From Streptomyces mobaraensis (GTDB lineage: Bacteria; Actinomycetota; Actinomycetes; Streptomycetales; Streptomycetaceae): a DNA stretch of 64,000 bases. This document shows positions 36,590 through 45,180 of this stretch, in pieces. Under the pieces are notes generated by a model. It worked only from the letters and a program-made list of their open reading frames with translations, did not search any database and was not told the origin of the DNA. The stretch's first letter is position 1; every line of letters begins with the position of its first letter. Position numbers and translations under genes: made by a program. Location of the stretch: positions 1,612,001 through 1,676,000 of the forward strand of contig NZ_CP083590.1 of assembly GCF_020099395.1 (NCBI RefSeq), given 5' to 3'.

Positions 36590-37627
36590 ATGCTCGTCGT
36601 GCCCGCCATACCCACTCCGCCCACCCCGCCCACCATGCTCGCTCTCCCCACCGTCCTCGCCCTGCCCACCGCGCACGCGCTCCCCGGGCTGCTCTCCGCC
36701 TTCGTCCCGCTCTGGGCCCTGACCGCGGTCGGCTACCTGGCCGGGAGGACAGGGCTGCTCGGCGCGGACGCGGAGGAGGTCCTGGGGCGTTTCGTCTTCA
36801 ACATCGCCACGCCGGCCGCCCTGTTCACCCTCCTCGCCCGGGCCCCGCTGGCCGGCTTCGCGAACGCCTCGATGCTCGCCTTCGCGGCCGGCACCGCCGT
36901 GGCCCTCGCGCTGGGCGCGGCCGCGTCCCGCCGGCTCTTCCACCGCAAGCCCGCCGAGCAGGCGGTCGGCGGGCTCGTCGCCGGCTACGTCAACTCCGGC
37001 AACCTGGGCATCCCCGTCGCGGCGCAGGTCCTGGGCGACGCGTCGGTGGTGGCGCCGGTGATCCTGTTCCAGGTGCTGGTGGTGACGCCGCTGATGCTGG
37101 CGGTACTCGGCGCCGGTACGGGCGAGGGCCGCCGACGCGCCGGGCACGCGCTCCTGGCGCCCGTACGCAACCCCATCGTCCTGGCCGCCGCCGCGGGTGC
37201 CGTCTTCTCGGCCGCGCACTGGCGGCTGCCGGGCGCCCTGGACGGCTCCTGCGACCTGCTCGGCCGGGCGGGCGTCCCGACGGCGCTGGTCATGCTGGGC
37301 CTGTCGCTGCACGACCGAGGCCGCCGCCCGGACGCCGGGACGGCAACCGCCGCGTCGTGGGCGGAAGCAGGGGTCGCCGTCCTCCTCAAGACCGTGGCCC
37401 AGCCGGCGACGGCCTACGCCACCGGCCGCTTCGCCCTCCATCTCCCGCCCCACCAACTCCTCGCCACCGTCGTCTGCTCGGCCCTCCCCACCGCGCAGAA
37501 CGTCTACGTCTACGCCCGCGAGTACGGCGCGGCCACCGCCCTCGCGCGGGACGCGGTGGTCGCCTCGACCCTGGTCTCGATGGCGACGCTGTCGGGGTTC
37601 GCGCTGCTGCTCGCGCCGGGCGGCTGA
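36590..37627 (+). CDS. AEC-family membrane transporter
   Basis: 345 residues with about 10 hydrophobic segments in two halves. Mem_trans/AEC features are VGYLAGRTGLLG, FVFNIATPAALF, GYVNSGNLGIPVAAQVLG and GVPTALVMLGLSL, with PTAQNVYVYA near the end. The family includes malonate, auxin and malate exporters; substrate is unknown here. It starts 170 nt after the PLP enzyme and may be co-transcribed with it, moving the substrate or product of that enzyme. Confidence 0.85.
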   Translation: MLVVPAIPTPPTPPTMLALPTVLALPTAHALPGLLSAFVPLWALTAVGYLAGRTGLLGADAEEVLGRFVFNIATPAALFTLLARAPLAGFANASMLAFAAGTAVALALGAAASRRLFHRKPAEQAVGGLVAGYVNSGNLGIPVAAQVLGDASVVAPVILFQVLVVTPLMLAVLGAGTGEGRRRAGHALLAPVRNPIVLAAAAGAVFSAAHWRLPGALDGSCDLLGRAGVPTALVMLGLSLHDRGRRPDAGTATAASWAEAGVAVLLKTVAQPATAYATGRFALHLPPHQLLATVVCSALPTAQNVYVYAREYGAATALARDAVVASTLVSMATLSGFALLLAPGG

Positions 37628-37656
37628 GGGGGGCAGGGCCCGGGCCGCGCCCCCCT
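37627..37656. terminator. Bidirectional hairpin between convergent genes
   Basis: AGGGGGGC (37627-37634) and GCCCCCCT (37649-37656) form an 8-bp stem with a 14-nt GC-rich loop. It sits exactly between the ends of the AEC gene and the leftward SDR gene, overlapping both stop regions. No T-run is present. Confidence 0.55.
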
Positions 37657-38371
37657 AACGCGTGGTGAACGCGCCTCCGTTGACGTGAATCGTCTGCCCG
37701 GTGATGTGCCGGGCTCCCGGCGAGGCGAGGAAGTGCGCGGTCCGGGCGATGTCCTCGACCGTCCCCGGACGCTTGACGTGCGTCTCCTCCACCAGCGCGC
37801 GTTCGCGTTCCTCGCTCAGTCCGCCGTGGAAGAAGTTGGTGCCGGCGACGTACCCCGCGGCGATGACGTTGCAGGTGACGCCCTGGGGGGCGAGTTCGGC
37901 GGACAGCGAGGCGTTCCAGGCGGCCAGGGCGGCCTTGGCGGCCCCGTACGCGCCGCCCCGGCGCTCGGCGCCGATCGAACCGATGCTGACGACGGAGCCG
38001 CCACCGGTGAACTTGTCGCGCACCGAGGCCGTGGTGAGGACGGCGGTCAGCAGGTTCTGCGCCAGGTTCTCCTGCCACTGCGCGAGGAGCGTGTCGAGAC
38101 CGGGTTCGTCCCGGGCATCCGTCCGGGCCAGCCCGCCGGCGGCGTTGACCAGGACGTCCAGGCCGTCGAGCCGGGCGGCGAGCGCCTCGGCCTGCCGGGG
38201 ATCGGTGGCGTCGCAGACGACGCCGCGCACCCCCAGTTCCGCGGCGGTGCGCTCGACGGCGTCAGGGGTGCGTCCGGTGATGAAGACCTCGGCCCGGTCG
38301 GCGGCGAACGCCGCGGCGACGGCCCGGCCGATGCCGCTGGTGCCGCCGGTGACGAGAACGGTGCGTGTCAC
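37655..38371 (-). CDS. Short-chain dehydrogenase/reductase
   Basis: 238 residues from GTG 38371, with AGGAGG 5 nt upstream. VTGGTSGIGRAVA binds the nucleotide, SIGSIGAERRGGAYGAAKAAL carries Ser and Tyr-x3-Lys (YGAAK), and the C-terminus is HITGQTIHVNGGAFT. The substrate is not evident. It is divergent from a MarR gene and its start lies 11 nt from a near-ideal 38-nt palindrome, so it is very probably the repressed target of that MarR protein. Confidence 0.88.
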   Translation of the reverse strand: MTRTVLVTGGTSGIGRAVAAAFAADRAEVFITGRTPDAVERTAAELGVRGVVCDATDPRQAEALAARLDGLDVLVNAAGGLARTDARDEPGLDTLLAQWQENLAQNLLTAVLTTASVRDKFTGGGSVVSIGSIGAERRGGAYGAAKAALAAWNASLSAELAPQGVTCNVIAAGYVAGTNFFHGGLSEERERALVEETHVKRPGTVEDIARTAHFLASPGARHITGQTIHVNGGAFTTR

Positions 38372-38382
38372 GGGATCCTCCT

Positions 38383-38420
38383 GTCCACTGCTACGTTTAG
38401 ACCTAAACGTAGCAGTGGAC
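38383..38420. promoter_or_regulatory. Perfect 18-bp inverted repeat: MarR operator
   Basis: Arms 38383-38400 and 38403-38420 are exact complements around an AC spacer, with TAGACCTA at the centre. The site lies between the divergent SDR and MarR genes, 11 nt and 20 nt from their starts. Length and symmetry fit a high-affinity dimer site controlling both. Confidence 0.75.
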
Positions 38421-38440
38421 GCCAAGCCAGGGGATCAGCA

Positions 38441-39031
38441 GTGGACGCCAGCCCGAGGGATCACGCCGCGACGGACGCCACGTCCGCCGTCTCCGCGGTC
38501 CCGGTCTCCGGACCGCTCGAACCCGCCCACTCCGCCGCCGAGATCGCCGCGGCCTGGCGCCGGGAACGACCGGGCACACCGACCGGGTCGATCGAGATCG
38601 TCACCCCCATCTGGCAGTTGGCCAAGCTCTTCGCGGACGACCGCAACCGGGCCCTCCGACAGGCGGGAATCGACGCGGCCACCCTGGACCTCCTGTCCGT
38701 CATCCGCCGCTCCGGGCCGCCTTACGCGCTCACCACCCGCGAACTCACCCACCGCACCCTCGTGACCGCCGGGGCGATCTCGCAACGCGTCGCCCGGGCC
38801 GAACGCGAGGGACTCGTCGCACGCACACCCGGCACCACGGGCCGGCGAGCCGTACTGGTCACCCTCACCCCCGAAGGCCACGCCCTCATCGAACGCTCCG
38901 TCGACACGGTCCTCGGCCGCGAGGCCACCCTCGTCGAGGGCCTCACGGACACCGAACGCGCCACGCTCACCGCCCTCCTGGCCAAACTGACCACCGACGT
39001 GCGCGACCGCACGGCACGCACGGAATCCTGA
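38441..39031 (+). CDS. MarR-family repressor
   Basis: 196 residues from GTG 38441, with AGGGGA 7 nt upstream. The winged-helix domain spans about 60-160: LTTRELTHRTLVTAGAISQRVARAEREGLVAR (key part LVTAGAISQRVARAE) with the wing GTTGRRAVLVTLTPEG. The first 45 residues are Ala/Ser/Pro-rich. It probably represses itself and the divergent SDR until a phenolic-type ligand binds. Confidence 0.87.
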   Translation: MDASPRDHAATDATSAVSAVPVSGPLEPAHSAAEIAAAWRRERPGTPTGSIEIVTPIWQLAKLFADDRNRALRQAGIDAATLDLLSVIRRSGPPYALTTRELTHRTLVTAGAISQRVARAEREGLVARTPGTTGRRAVLVTLTPEGHALIERSVDTVLGREATLVEGLTDTERATLTALLAKLTTDVRDRTARTES

Positions 39032-39120
39032 ACGGGTTCGGACCGCACCGGACCGCACCGGACCGCACTGGAGGGCGACGGAGGCGGCGGAAAGCGACCG
39101 AGGCGGCGGACGAGCCGGCT

Positions 39121-39516
39121 TCAGACGGAGAAGCCGGTGACCTTCCGAGGCGTCACCCGGACGATGAGCCGGAGCACTTCGTCCGACTCGGGCGGCGGGT
39201 TCTCGCCGAGGTACTTCTGGGAGAGCTCGCGCGACAGCGACTTCTCCCGGTCCTCGATCAGCTCGACGGTGCCGCGGATGTCCACGGACCGGTAGGGGTT
39301 CGCCGTATCGAAGACCGTGAGGCTGATCCGCGGGTCGCGGGCGAGGTTACGCGCCTTCTGGCGGCCCGCCGTGGTGGAGAACAGCACCGCGTCGCCGTCC
39401 CTCGCGATCCAGACCACCGAGGTCTGCGGCGCGCCGTCCCGCCCCAGCGTCGCGATGGTGGCGAAGTTCCTCCCGTCCAGCAGCTTGCGCGTCTCCTCGT
39501 CGAATGCCACTGACAC
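39121..39516 (-). CDS. PPOX-class F420/flavin-dependent protein
   Basis: 131 residues from GTG 39516, with AGAAGG upstream. The split-barrel pattern is FATIATLGRDGAPQTSVVWIARDGDAVLFST, with TVFDTANPYRSVDIRGTVELI (key parts APQTSVVWI and YRSVDIRGTVELI), ending VTPRKVTGFSV. Such proteins use F420H2 or FMN to reduce diverse substrates. The substrate is unknown. Upstream sequence open in the same frame runs into the control region of the divergent secreted protein and is not included. Confidence 0.85.
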   Translation of the reverse strand: MSVAFDEETRKLLDGRNFATIATLGRDGAPQTSVVWIARDGDAVLFSTTAGRQKARNLARDPRISLTVFDTANPYRSVDIRGTVELIEDREKSLSRELSQKYLGENPPPESDEVLRLIVRVTPRKVTGFSV

Positions 39517-39622
39517 GGCTTCACCCTTCTGTCGAGCGTTCGTGATCGATTCCTTGCGCAGAACAGACGCGGGGGCCGAATCCTTCCTGCCCTCCCACAT
39601 GAACACGGCAGTGTGAACTCGG

Positions 39623-39650
39623 TTGACAGTCACCAGGACTGTGAAATGAT
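39623..39650 (+). promoter_or_regulatory. Candidate promoter for the secreted FG-GAP gene
   Basis: TTGACA at 39623-39628 is followed at 16 nt by AATGAT (39645-39650). The -10 is imperfect, but the stretch is locally AT-rich and about 85 nt upstream of the GTG start. Confidence 0.35.
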
Positions 39651-39733
39651 GCGGATACACAGAAGCGCGTGACGACACGTCAGGCACCTGTGCGGCCGCG
39701 CCCTGTTCACCACCCGAATACGGAGATAGAGAC

Positions 39734-40615
39734 GTGAACCGACTTCCTCGCCTCGCCGCGGCGGTGGCCGCCGCCGCGCTCGTCGTGACCGCCGCAGGTG
39801 CGGCCGTGGCCGATGACGGCCCCGGGCGGTCCGCCCTGACGGCACGCAAGAAGCTCGCGCGGGCGCTGCCCGGTGACGCGCCGCACTTCCCACTGGAGGT
39901 CGTCGACGGGAGCGGCAAGGACTTCACCTACATGTGGGGCGTGGAGGGCAAGTTGGAGCCCCGCATGGACGGGCTCCTGGATCTGCCGAAGCTGCGGGCG
40001 GCGACGCAGGTGGACAGTGACGCGGACAACTACTACGACGGGGACGCGTACTACCTCACCACCGACGGCAAGGTGATCCTCGACAAGCCGCTGGACGGGG
40101 TGCGGCGCCAGGTCGCGTCCGGCTGGGGCGCGTACGACACGTTCTTCTCGCCGGGAGACCTGGGCGGGGCGAAGCAGCCGGACATCCTGGCCCGGGACGG
40201 GCAGGGGGTGCTCTGGCTCTACCTGGCCAAGGCGGACGGCTCGCTCACCGGCAAGAAGAAGGTGGGGCCGGGCTGGGGGCAGTACACGCAGATCACCGGC
40301 AAGGGCGACCTGACGGGCGACGGGAAGACGGACATCGTCGCCCGCGACAAGGACGGAGTGCTCTGGCTCTACAAGGGCACGGGCGACTGGACCAAGCCGT
40401 TCGCGGGCCGGACGAGGATCGGCGGCGGCTGGAACCAGTTCAACCTGCTGCACGGCGCCGGCGACACGGACTTCGACGGGCGTACGGACCTGGTGGCCCG
40501 CGACAAGTCCGGGGCGCTGTGGCGCTACAAGGGCACCGGCAAGGCGTCCGCGCCCTTCGCGGCCAAGGAGAAGATAGGCAACTCCGGCTGGAACCAGTAC
40601 CGGATCGTCTACTGA
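39734..40615 (+). CDS. Secreted FG-GAP/VCBS-repeat protein
   Basis: 293 residues from GTG 39734. A Sec signal peptide is clear (MNRLPRLAAAVAAAALVVTA, then AGAAVADD). From about 130 onward, four repeats of about 45 residues carry the pattern W..Y......GDL-G---DI-ARD--GVLWLY-G, with Asp-rich calcium-binding-like turns (GDLTGDGKTD, GDTDFDGRTD). Such beta-propeller blades are common in Streptomyces extracellular proteins with adhesive or carbohydrate-binding roles. Only four blades are present, so the propeller may be partial or completed by oligomerisation. Confidence 0.85.
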   Translation: MNRLPRLAAAVAAAALVVTAAGAAVADDGPGRSALTARKKLARALPGDAPHFPLEVVDGSGKDFTYMWGVEGKLEPRMDGLLDLPKLRAATQVDSDADNYYDGDAYYLTTDGKVILDKPLDGVRRQVASGWGAYDTFFSPGDLGGAKQPDILARDGQGVLWLYLAKADGSLTGKKKVGPGWGQYTQITGKGDLTGDGKTDIVARDKDGVLWLYKGTGDWTKPFAGRTRIGGGWNQFNLLHGAGDTDFDGRTDLVARDKSGALWRYKGTGKASAPFAAKEKIGNSGWNQYRIVY

Positions 40616-40690
40616 CCCCACGAACCAGGGGGCAGGCCGGCGCCGACGTACATCAGGAGGGGAACGTCGGCTCCGGCTTGCCCCCGACTC

Positions 40691-40845
40691 GGGCCCGGCA
40701 CGGGGCTCGGGACTCGGGCTCGGACCCGGCACGGGGCTCGGGACTCGGACCCGGCACGGGGCTCGGGACTCGGACCCGGCACGGGGCTCGGGACTCGGAC
40801 CCGGCACGGGGCTCGGGACTCGGACCCGGCTCGGGACTCGCCGGG
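40691..40845. repeat. 25-nt minisatellite between convergent genes
   Basis: CGGACCCGGC recurs at 40721, 40746, 40771, 40796 and 40821 with exact 25-nt spacing; a variant copy starts near 40691. The unit is CGGACCCGGCACGGGG plus CTCGGGACT. As 25 is not a multiple of 3 and the stop codons of both flanking genes lie outside, it is not coding. The copy number is likely variable between strains. Confidence 0.85.
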
Positions 40846-40849
40846 TCTC

Positions 40850-42922
40850 TCAACCCCGGCCCATGTGCCGCAGGTAGGCCGCGCGGTTGAGCGGGTCGCC
40901 GTCCGTCCGGGTCCGGACCGGCGGGGTTCCGGGGCAGGGCAGGTCGTCGGTGGGGGCCGACCACCAGAGCCCCTCGCCCCGGGACAGCGCCGGAAGGCGC
41001 CGCTCCACCGCCGCCACCCGCCGCACCGGGATGGTGCCCTTGACCAGCCAGGTACCACGGCCGGGCACCGTGTCCCGAACCCGGGCCCCCTGCTCGGCGA
41101 GGAGTCCCGTCACGGCGCTCAGCGCGTCGGCGGGCACCTCCGCCTCGTAGGCGTGGCACGGCTCGTACACCCGGGTGCCGGCCTCGTCGAGGGCGCGCAT
41201 CAGGACAAGGGGGGTGAGCGACCGGAAGTCCGTCCCGGTGCTCACCGGGCTGGCGTAGCCGGAGTGGGTGAGGGTGACGACGCAGTCGGTGACCGGCCAG
41301 CCGTACAGGCCCTGTTGGAGGGTGCGGCGCACGGTCTCCTCGATGGCGCGGTCGAAACCGAGGGGGATCGCGCCGAGTTCCGTCTCCCGGCGGAACGCGA
41401 CGCCGGAGCCGGGGGCGCCGGGATCCACCCGGAGCCCGATCGTCGCCCAGAAGGCGGGCGTCCGGTGGCGGTCGATGCCCTCGTAGGCGGCACCGCTCCC
41501 GGTGGGGCGTTCGCGGAAGACCGTGCGGCTCTCCTCGAAGACGGCCTCGATCCCGAACTCCTCGCCGAGGGTGGCCGCGATGATCTCTTTCTGGACCTCG
41601 CCGTAGAGCAGAAGGGAGGTTCCGGCACCGTCCGGCAGGGGGCGGGTGCCGATCAGCGGGTCCTGGTCGGCGAGCGCGGCCAGCGCGGCGTAGAGGCGTG
41701 GGGCGTCCTCCGGGCGCCGGGGCCGGACGACGGTCTCCAGGCTCGGCGGGGCGAACCGCGGCACCACGCCCCCGTCTCCCGTCGCGTCGTCGGACGCGGG
41801 CGTGGGCCCGAGCCGGTCGCCGACGCGGACGCCGGGCAGGCCGCGGAGCCGGGCGATCCCGCCGGGGGTCAGCCGATGGTCGGCGCCGGGCGGCGCTCCG
41901 ACGACCTCAAGTGCCGTGATGCGGACGGTGAGTTCGCCGGCGGTGCCGTCGGGGCCGTGCCGGTGCAGGGTGACGCGGTCGCGGCGGTGCAGGGTGCCGG
42001 AGAAGAGGCGGAGGTACGCGGTCTTCTCGCCGTTCACGCCTCGCTCGACCGCGAACACGGTGCCGACGGGGGCGGTGGACGCGGCGAGTCCGGCGGACGC
42101 GTGGCCCTCGGCGCTCCGCTCCGAGGCATTCCGCTCCAGGGCTCCCCGGCCGGGGAGCCAGTGCGCGATGCCGTCGAGGAGGGCCGCCACGCCCTGCCCC
42201 GAGTGGGCGGAACCGAAGTAGAGGGGGTGCAGCAGGCCGCGCGCCGTGTGGTCGGCGAGGCCGGACCGGAGCCGTCCGGCGTCGGGGACGCGGTCCTCGA
42301 CGAGGTCGGCGAGCAGCGCGTCGTCGTCCTCCGCCAGTGCTTCGGCGACGCGTTCGCGGAAGGCGGGGTCGTCGAAGGAGCCGGGCAGCGTGCGGGCGTC
42401 CCGGGTGCCGATGGCGTGGACGGTGTTCATGGGGACGATGCGCGGCGTGAGGCGTGTCCGGATCGCGGACAGCGTCTCGGCCTCGCACGCCCCCGTCCGG
42501 TCGATCTTGTTGACGAAGACCAGGGTGGGCAGCCCCAGCCGGCGCAGGGTCCTCATCAGCACCCGGGTCTGCGCCTGCACCCCCTCGACGGCGGACAGCA
42601 CGAGCACCGCCCCGTCGAGCACGCCGAGGGCGCGTTCCACCTCGGCGATGAAGTCGCTGTGGCCAGGGGTGTCGATGAGGTTGACGTGGAGACCGTCGAT
42701 GGTGAACGAGGCCACGGCGGAGCGGATGGTGATGCCGCGCCGGCGCTCGATCTCACCGGAGTCGGTACGGGTGGTGCCGGCGTCGACGCTGCCGAGCCGG
42801 TCAATGGCGCCGGTGTCGAACAGCAGGCGCTCGGTGAGGCTGGTCTTACCGGCGTCGACGTGCGCCAGGATGCCGATGTTCAGAAAGCCCCGGGCAGTCG
42901 GGGCCGGGCTGGAGGTGCGCAT
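40850..42922 (-). CDS. Tet(M)/Otr(A)-type ribosomal protection GTPase
   Basis: 690 residues of the EF-G-like ribosomal protection family. G1 is AHVDAGKTSLTERLL at about 19-33, the switch I segment ERRRGITIRSAVASF follows, G3 is DTPGHSDF, G4 is NKIDRTG. Domains II-V continue to SRGEGLWWS. Members release tetracyclines from the ribosome by EF-G-like GTP hydrolysis. Sequence LNIGILAHVDAGKTS separates it from housekeeping EF-G. No tetracycline biosynthetic gene is nearby, so it may protect against exogenous drugs or have a housekeeping variant role. Confidence 0.87.
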   Translation of the reverse strand: MRTSSPAPTARGFLNIGILAHVDAGKTSLTERLLFDTGAIDRLGSVDAGTTRTDSGEIERRRGITIRSAVASFTIDGLHVNLIDTPGHSDFIAEVERALGVLDGAVLVLSAVEGVQAQTRVLMRTLRRLGLPTLVFVNKIDRTGACEAETLSAIRTRLTPRIVPMNTVHAIGTRDARTLPGSFDDPAFRERVAEALAEDDDALLADLVEDRVPDAGRLRSGLADHTARGLLHPLYFGSAHSGQGVAALLDGIAHWLPGRGALERNASERSAEGHASAGLAASTAPVGTVFAVERGVNGEKTAYLRLFSGTLHRRDRVTLHRHGPDGTAGELTVRITALEVVGAPPGADHRLTPGGIARLRGLPGVRVGDRLGPTPASDDATGDGGVVPRFAPPSLETVVRPRRPEDAPRLYAALAALADQDPLIGTRPLPDGAGTSLLLYGEVQKEIIAATLGEEFGIEAVFEESRTVFRERPTGSGAAYEGIDRHRTPAFWATIGLRVDPGAPGSGVAFRRETELGAIPLGFDRAIEETVRRTLQQGLYGWPVTDCVVTLTHSGYASPVSTGTDFRSLTPLVLMRALDEAGTRVYEPCHAYEAEVPADALSAVTGLLAEQGARVRDTVPGRGTWLVKGTIPVRRVAAVERRLPALSRGEGLWWSAPTDDLPCPGTPPVRTRTDGDPLNRAAYLRHMGRG

Positions 42923-43223
42923 CAGGGGAGAAGTCCTCGGGAACGGTCGTCCGGTCAGGGCGCTGGATGTCTCCGAGGGCCTGGCGCATCGTCCGGTCGT
43001 CTCCCTTGTGCGGCGTGGCTGTGCGCGATGTGGTGCGCGATGTGGTGCGCGCGGGCCATGGTGCCAGGGGCAGGCATGGCGCGCGAGGGATTTTCCCCTC
43101 CGCCGCCCGGACGGCGGGCGTCGGCGTCCGCCACCGCCCGCCGGAACGGCCTGGTCAACGGGCGGGCGAGGCGAGGGGGCGGCGATCTTCGCAGCACTCC
43201 CGGCCGAAGTCCACCCCGAGCTT

Positions 43224-43239
43224 TGTGAATTGGTTCACA
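43224..43239. promoter_or_regulatory. CRP-like palindrome TGTGA-N6-TCACA
   Basis: The site reads TGTGAATTGGTTCACA, a perfect match to the general CRP/GlxR consensus, with inner TGTGAA/TTCACA arms. It lies 86 nt upstream of the TPR gene start. Streptomyces has a Crp protein with related recognition, so control by cAMP-Crp is possible. Confidence 0.5.
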
Positions 43240-43325
43240 CCGGCCTCTTGGCCGGGCCCGGTTCCGCGTGCTGTGATCGGAGCAGGCTTGGCTTCCAGCT
43301 CGACGGCGCGCTTGGGGAGGGCACT

Positions 43326-44186
43326 GTGGCGGATACCGCCATGCGGAATTCTGGCTTGACGGAACCATGGGGACCACAGGGGCCGAGCCCGCAGGACGGA
43401 CCGCTGGAGCGCGCGGTGTGGCGGCTCCGTTCGCGGGCCTGCTGGGAGGACGCCGCCGAGCTGATCGCCCCGCGCGCGGCGACGGACCCGGGCGCCGCGC
43501 GGTGGCGCACTGCCGTACTGATCGAGCGCTGCGTGTTCACCGCCGAGGGCTGGAGCGCCGCCGAGGACGCGCTGCGCGGCGCGGAGGCGCTGGCCGCGGA
43601 CGACGAGGAGCGCGGCGCGGCGGCCTGTGAACGGGGTCATCTCGCCTACCTGTCCACCCTTTTGGGGGTACGCGACCGGGCGGACGAGGCACGTTCCGCT
43701 CTGGGGCGCGCGGCGGCACTGCTCGCGCCCCACTCCCCCGGCCGCCCCCTGCTCGACTTCCGCCGCGGTCTGATCGCCCAGCACCTCTCGGACAACCCGT
43801 CCGACGCAACAGCGGCCTTCCGGCGGGCCCACGCGGGCGCGACCGAACACGGCCACCGGCTGCTGCTCTCGTTCACCTGGCGGCACCTGGCGGCCATGGC
43901 GGAGCACGACGGCCGCACCGCCGACGCCCGGCACGGCTACACCGAGTCGCTGCGCATCCGCGAGGAGCTGGGCTACCTGGTGGGGATCGCGCCGGCCCTC
44001 GTCTCGCTCGCCGCCGTCCTCCCGGACCCGGCCGAGGCGACCCGGCTGCGCGAGGAGGCGGGCCGGCTGGTCAGGCTGCTGGGCGGAGTCCCGTCCTGGC
44101 TGGCGGACCGGCTTCCCCCGCGCCCGACGGCGGCGGCGGACGCGGCGGAGACGGCGGAGGCACCGGGCAGCGCGGCGGCCGGCTGA
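43326..44186 (+). CDS. TPR-like protein of unknown function
   Basis: 286 residues from GTG 43326, with GGGGAGGG 5 nt upstream. From about 30 to 245 it is all-helical with Ala/Arg-rich pairs spaced near 34-40 residues (AEDALRGAEALAADDEERG, ADEARSALGRAAALL, ATAAFRRAHAGATEHGH, ADARHGYTESLRIREELG), as in tetratricopeptide repeats. The C-terminus is Ala/Glu-rich. It likely acts as a protein-binding scaffold. No enzymatic motif is seen. Confidence 0.7.
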   Translation: MADTAMRNSGLTEPWGPQGPSPQDGPLERAVWRLRSRACWEDAAELIAPRAATDPGAARWRTAVLIERCVFTAEGWSAAEDALRGAEALAADDEERGAAACERGHLAYLSTLLGVRDRADEARSALGRAAALLAPHSPGRPLLDFRRGLIAQHLSDNPSDATAAFRRAHAGATEHGHRLLLSFTWRHLAAMAEHDGRTADARHGYTESLRIREELGYLVGIAPALVSLAAVLPDPAEATRLREEAGRLVRLLGGVPSWLADRLPPRPTAAADAAETAEAPGSAAAG

Positions 44187-44205
44187 GCGCTCCTGGCGGG
44201 CGGGT

Positions 44206-45147
44206 TCAGTGCGCGGCCCCCGTGTAGTGGCCGCGGAGCAGGGCCTCGACGGCCGGCAGGTCGCGGGCGGCAAGCGCGTCGAGCAGGGCGACGTGCTCGG
44301 CCGCGTCGGCGACGAGGTCCTCCGTGCGCCGGACCGGGCCGTCGGGGGTCGGCCACTGCGCGCGCCGGTGGAGCTCGTCGGTGACGGTGACGAGCTGGCG
44401 GTTGCCGCCGAGGCCGAGCAGGGCGCGGTGGAAGGCGCGGTCGGCCTCGGCGTAGGCGGCGCGGTCCCCGCCCCGGGCGACGGTCTCCGCCGTCTCGGCG
44501 AGCGGCAGCAGTTCCCGCCAGCGGGCCGCGGGCAGCGTACAGGCCAGCCGGAGCAGGACGGGCACCTCCAGCAGGCCGCGGACCTCGGCGAGTTCGGCCA
44601 GGTCGCGGGCGGACCGGCTGGTGACCCGGAAGCCCCGGTTGGGCACGGCCTCGACCGCGCCCTCGGCGACCAGCTGCTGCATCGCCTCCCGGACCGGCGT
44701 CGCCGAAACCCCGAACCGCTCGGCCAGCGCGGGGCCCGAGTAGACCTCACCGGGTATGAGCTCACCGCTGACCAGGGCCTTGCGCAGGGCGTCGAGGACC
44801 TGGCCGCGGACGGAGTAGCGCGTCGGCATACGCCGGGCCGCCACACCGACACCGGCACTCACGCCGACACCGGCACCCACACCGGCCGCCGGCGCACCGG
44901 CCCCGTACGCGTGCGCGTGCCCTCCATGACCGGAGGCACCGCGACCGTACTCACCGCGCTCGGCGTGCTCACCGCGCTGGACGGTCTCACCGCGCTGAAG
45001 GTGCTCACCGTGCTGAAAGTGCTCGCAACGGTCGCCGTGCACATGCTCGCCGCGCGCCCCGGCGCCCTCGGTGAGCGGTACGCGCGCGGGCGCGGGCGCG
45101 GCGGCGCGCGGGTACGGCACCGCCGGGTGGGGTCTGCCCTGCTCCAT
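44206..45147 (-). CDS. GntR-family regulator (FCD type) with a His-rich N-terminal extension
   Basis: 313 residues with GGAGG before ATG 45147. The winged HTH is at about 110-175 (ALAERFGVSATPVREAMQQLVAEGAVE), followed by an FCD ligand domain with RAFHRALLGLGGNRQL and a terminal AEHVALLDAL carrying metal-binding His positions. About 105 extra residues precede the HTH, including repeats of RGEH/HGEH (GEHLQRGETVQRGEHAERGE). These are absent from typical GntR proteins and could bind metal or be disordered. The target is unknown. The gene ends 19 nt from the convergent TPR gene. Confidence 0.85.
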   Translation of the reverse strand: MEQGRPHPAVPYPRAAAPAPARVPLTEGAGARGEHVHGDRCEHFQHGEHLQRGETVQRGEHAERGEYGRGASGHGGHAHAYGAGAPAAGVGAGVGVSAGVGVAARRMPTRYSVRGQVLDALRKALVSGELIPGEVYSGPALAERFGVSATPVREAMQQLVAEGAVEAVPNRGFRVTSRSARDLAELAEVRGLLEVPVLLRLACTLPAARWRELLPLAETAETVARGGDRAAYAEADRAFHRALLGLGGNRQLVTVTDELHRRAQWPTPDGPVRRTEDLVADAAEHVALLDALAARDLPAVEALLRGHYTGAAH

Positions 45148-45180
45148 GAGAGGTCCTCCTATGTCTCATTCGAACCATAG

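Noticed and set aside
40691..40845. The 25-nt repeat as a second CRISPR array
   Set aside because: The units are contiguous with no spacers.
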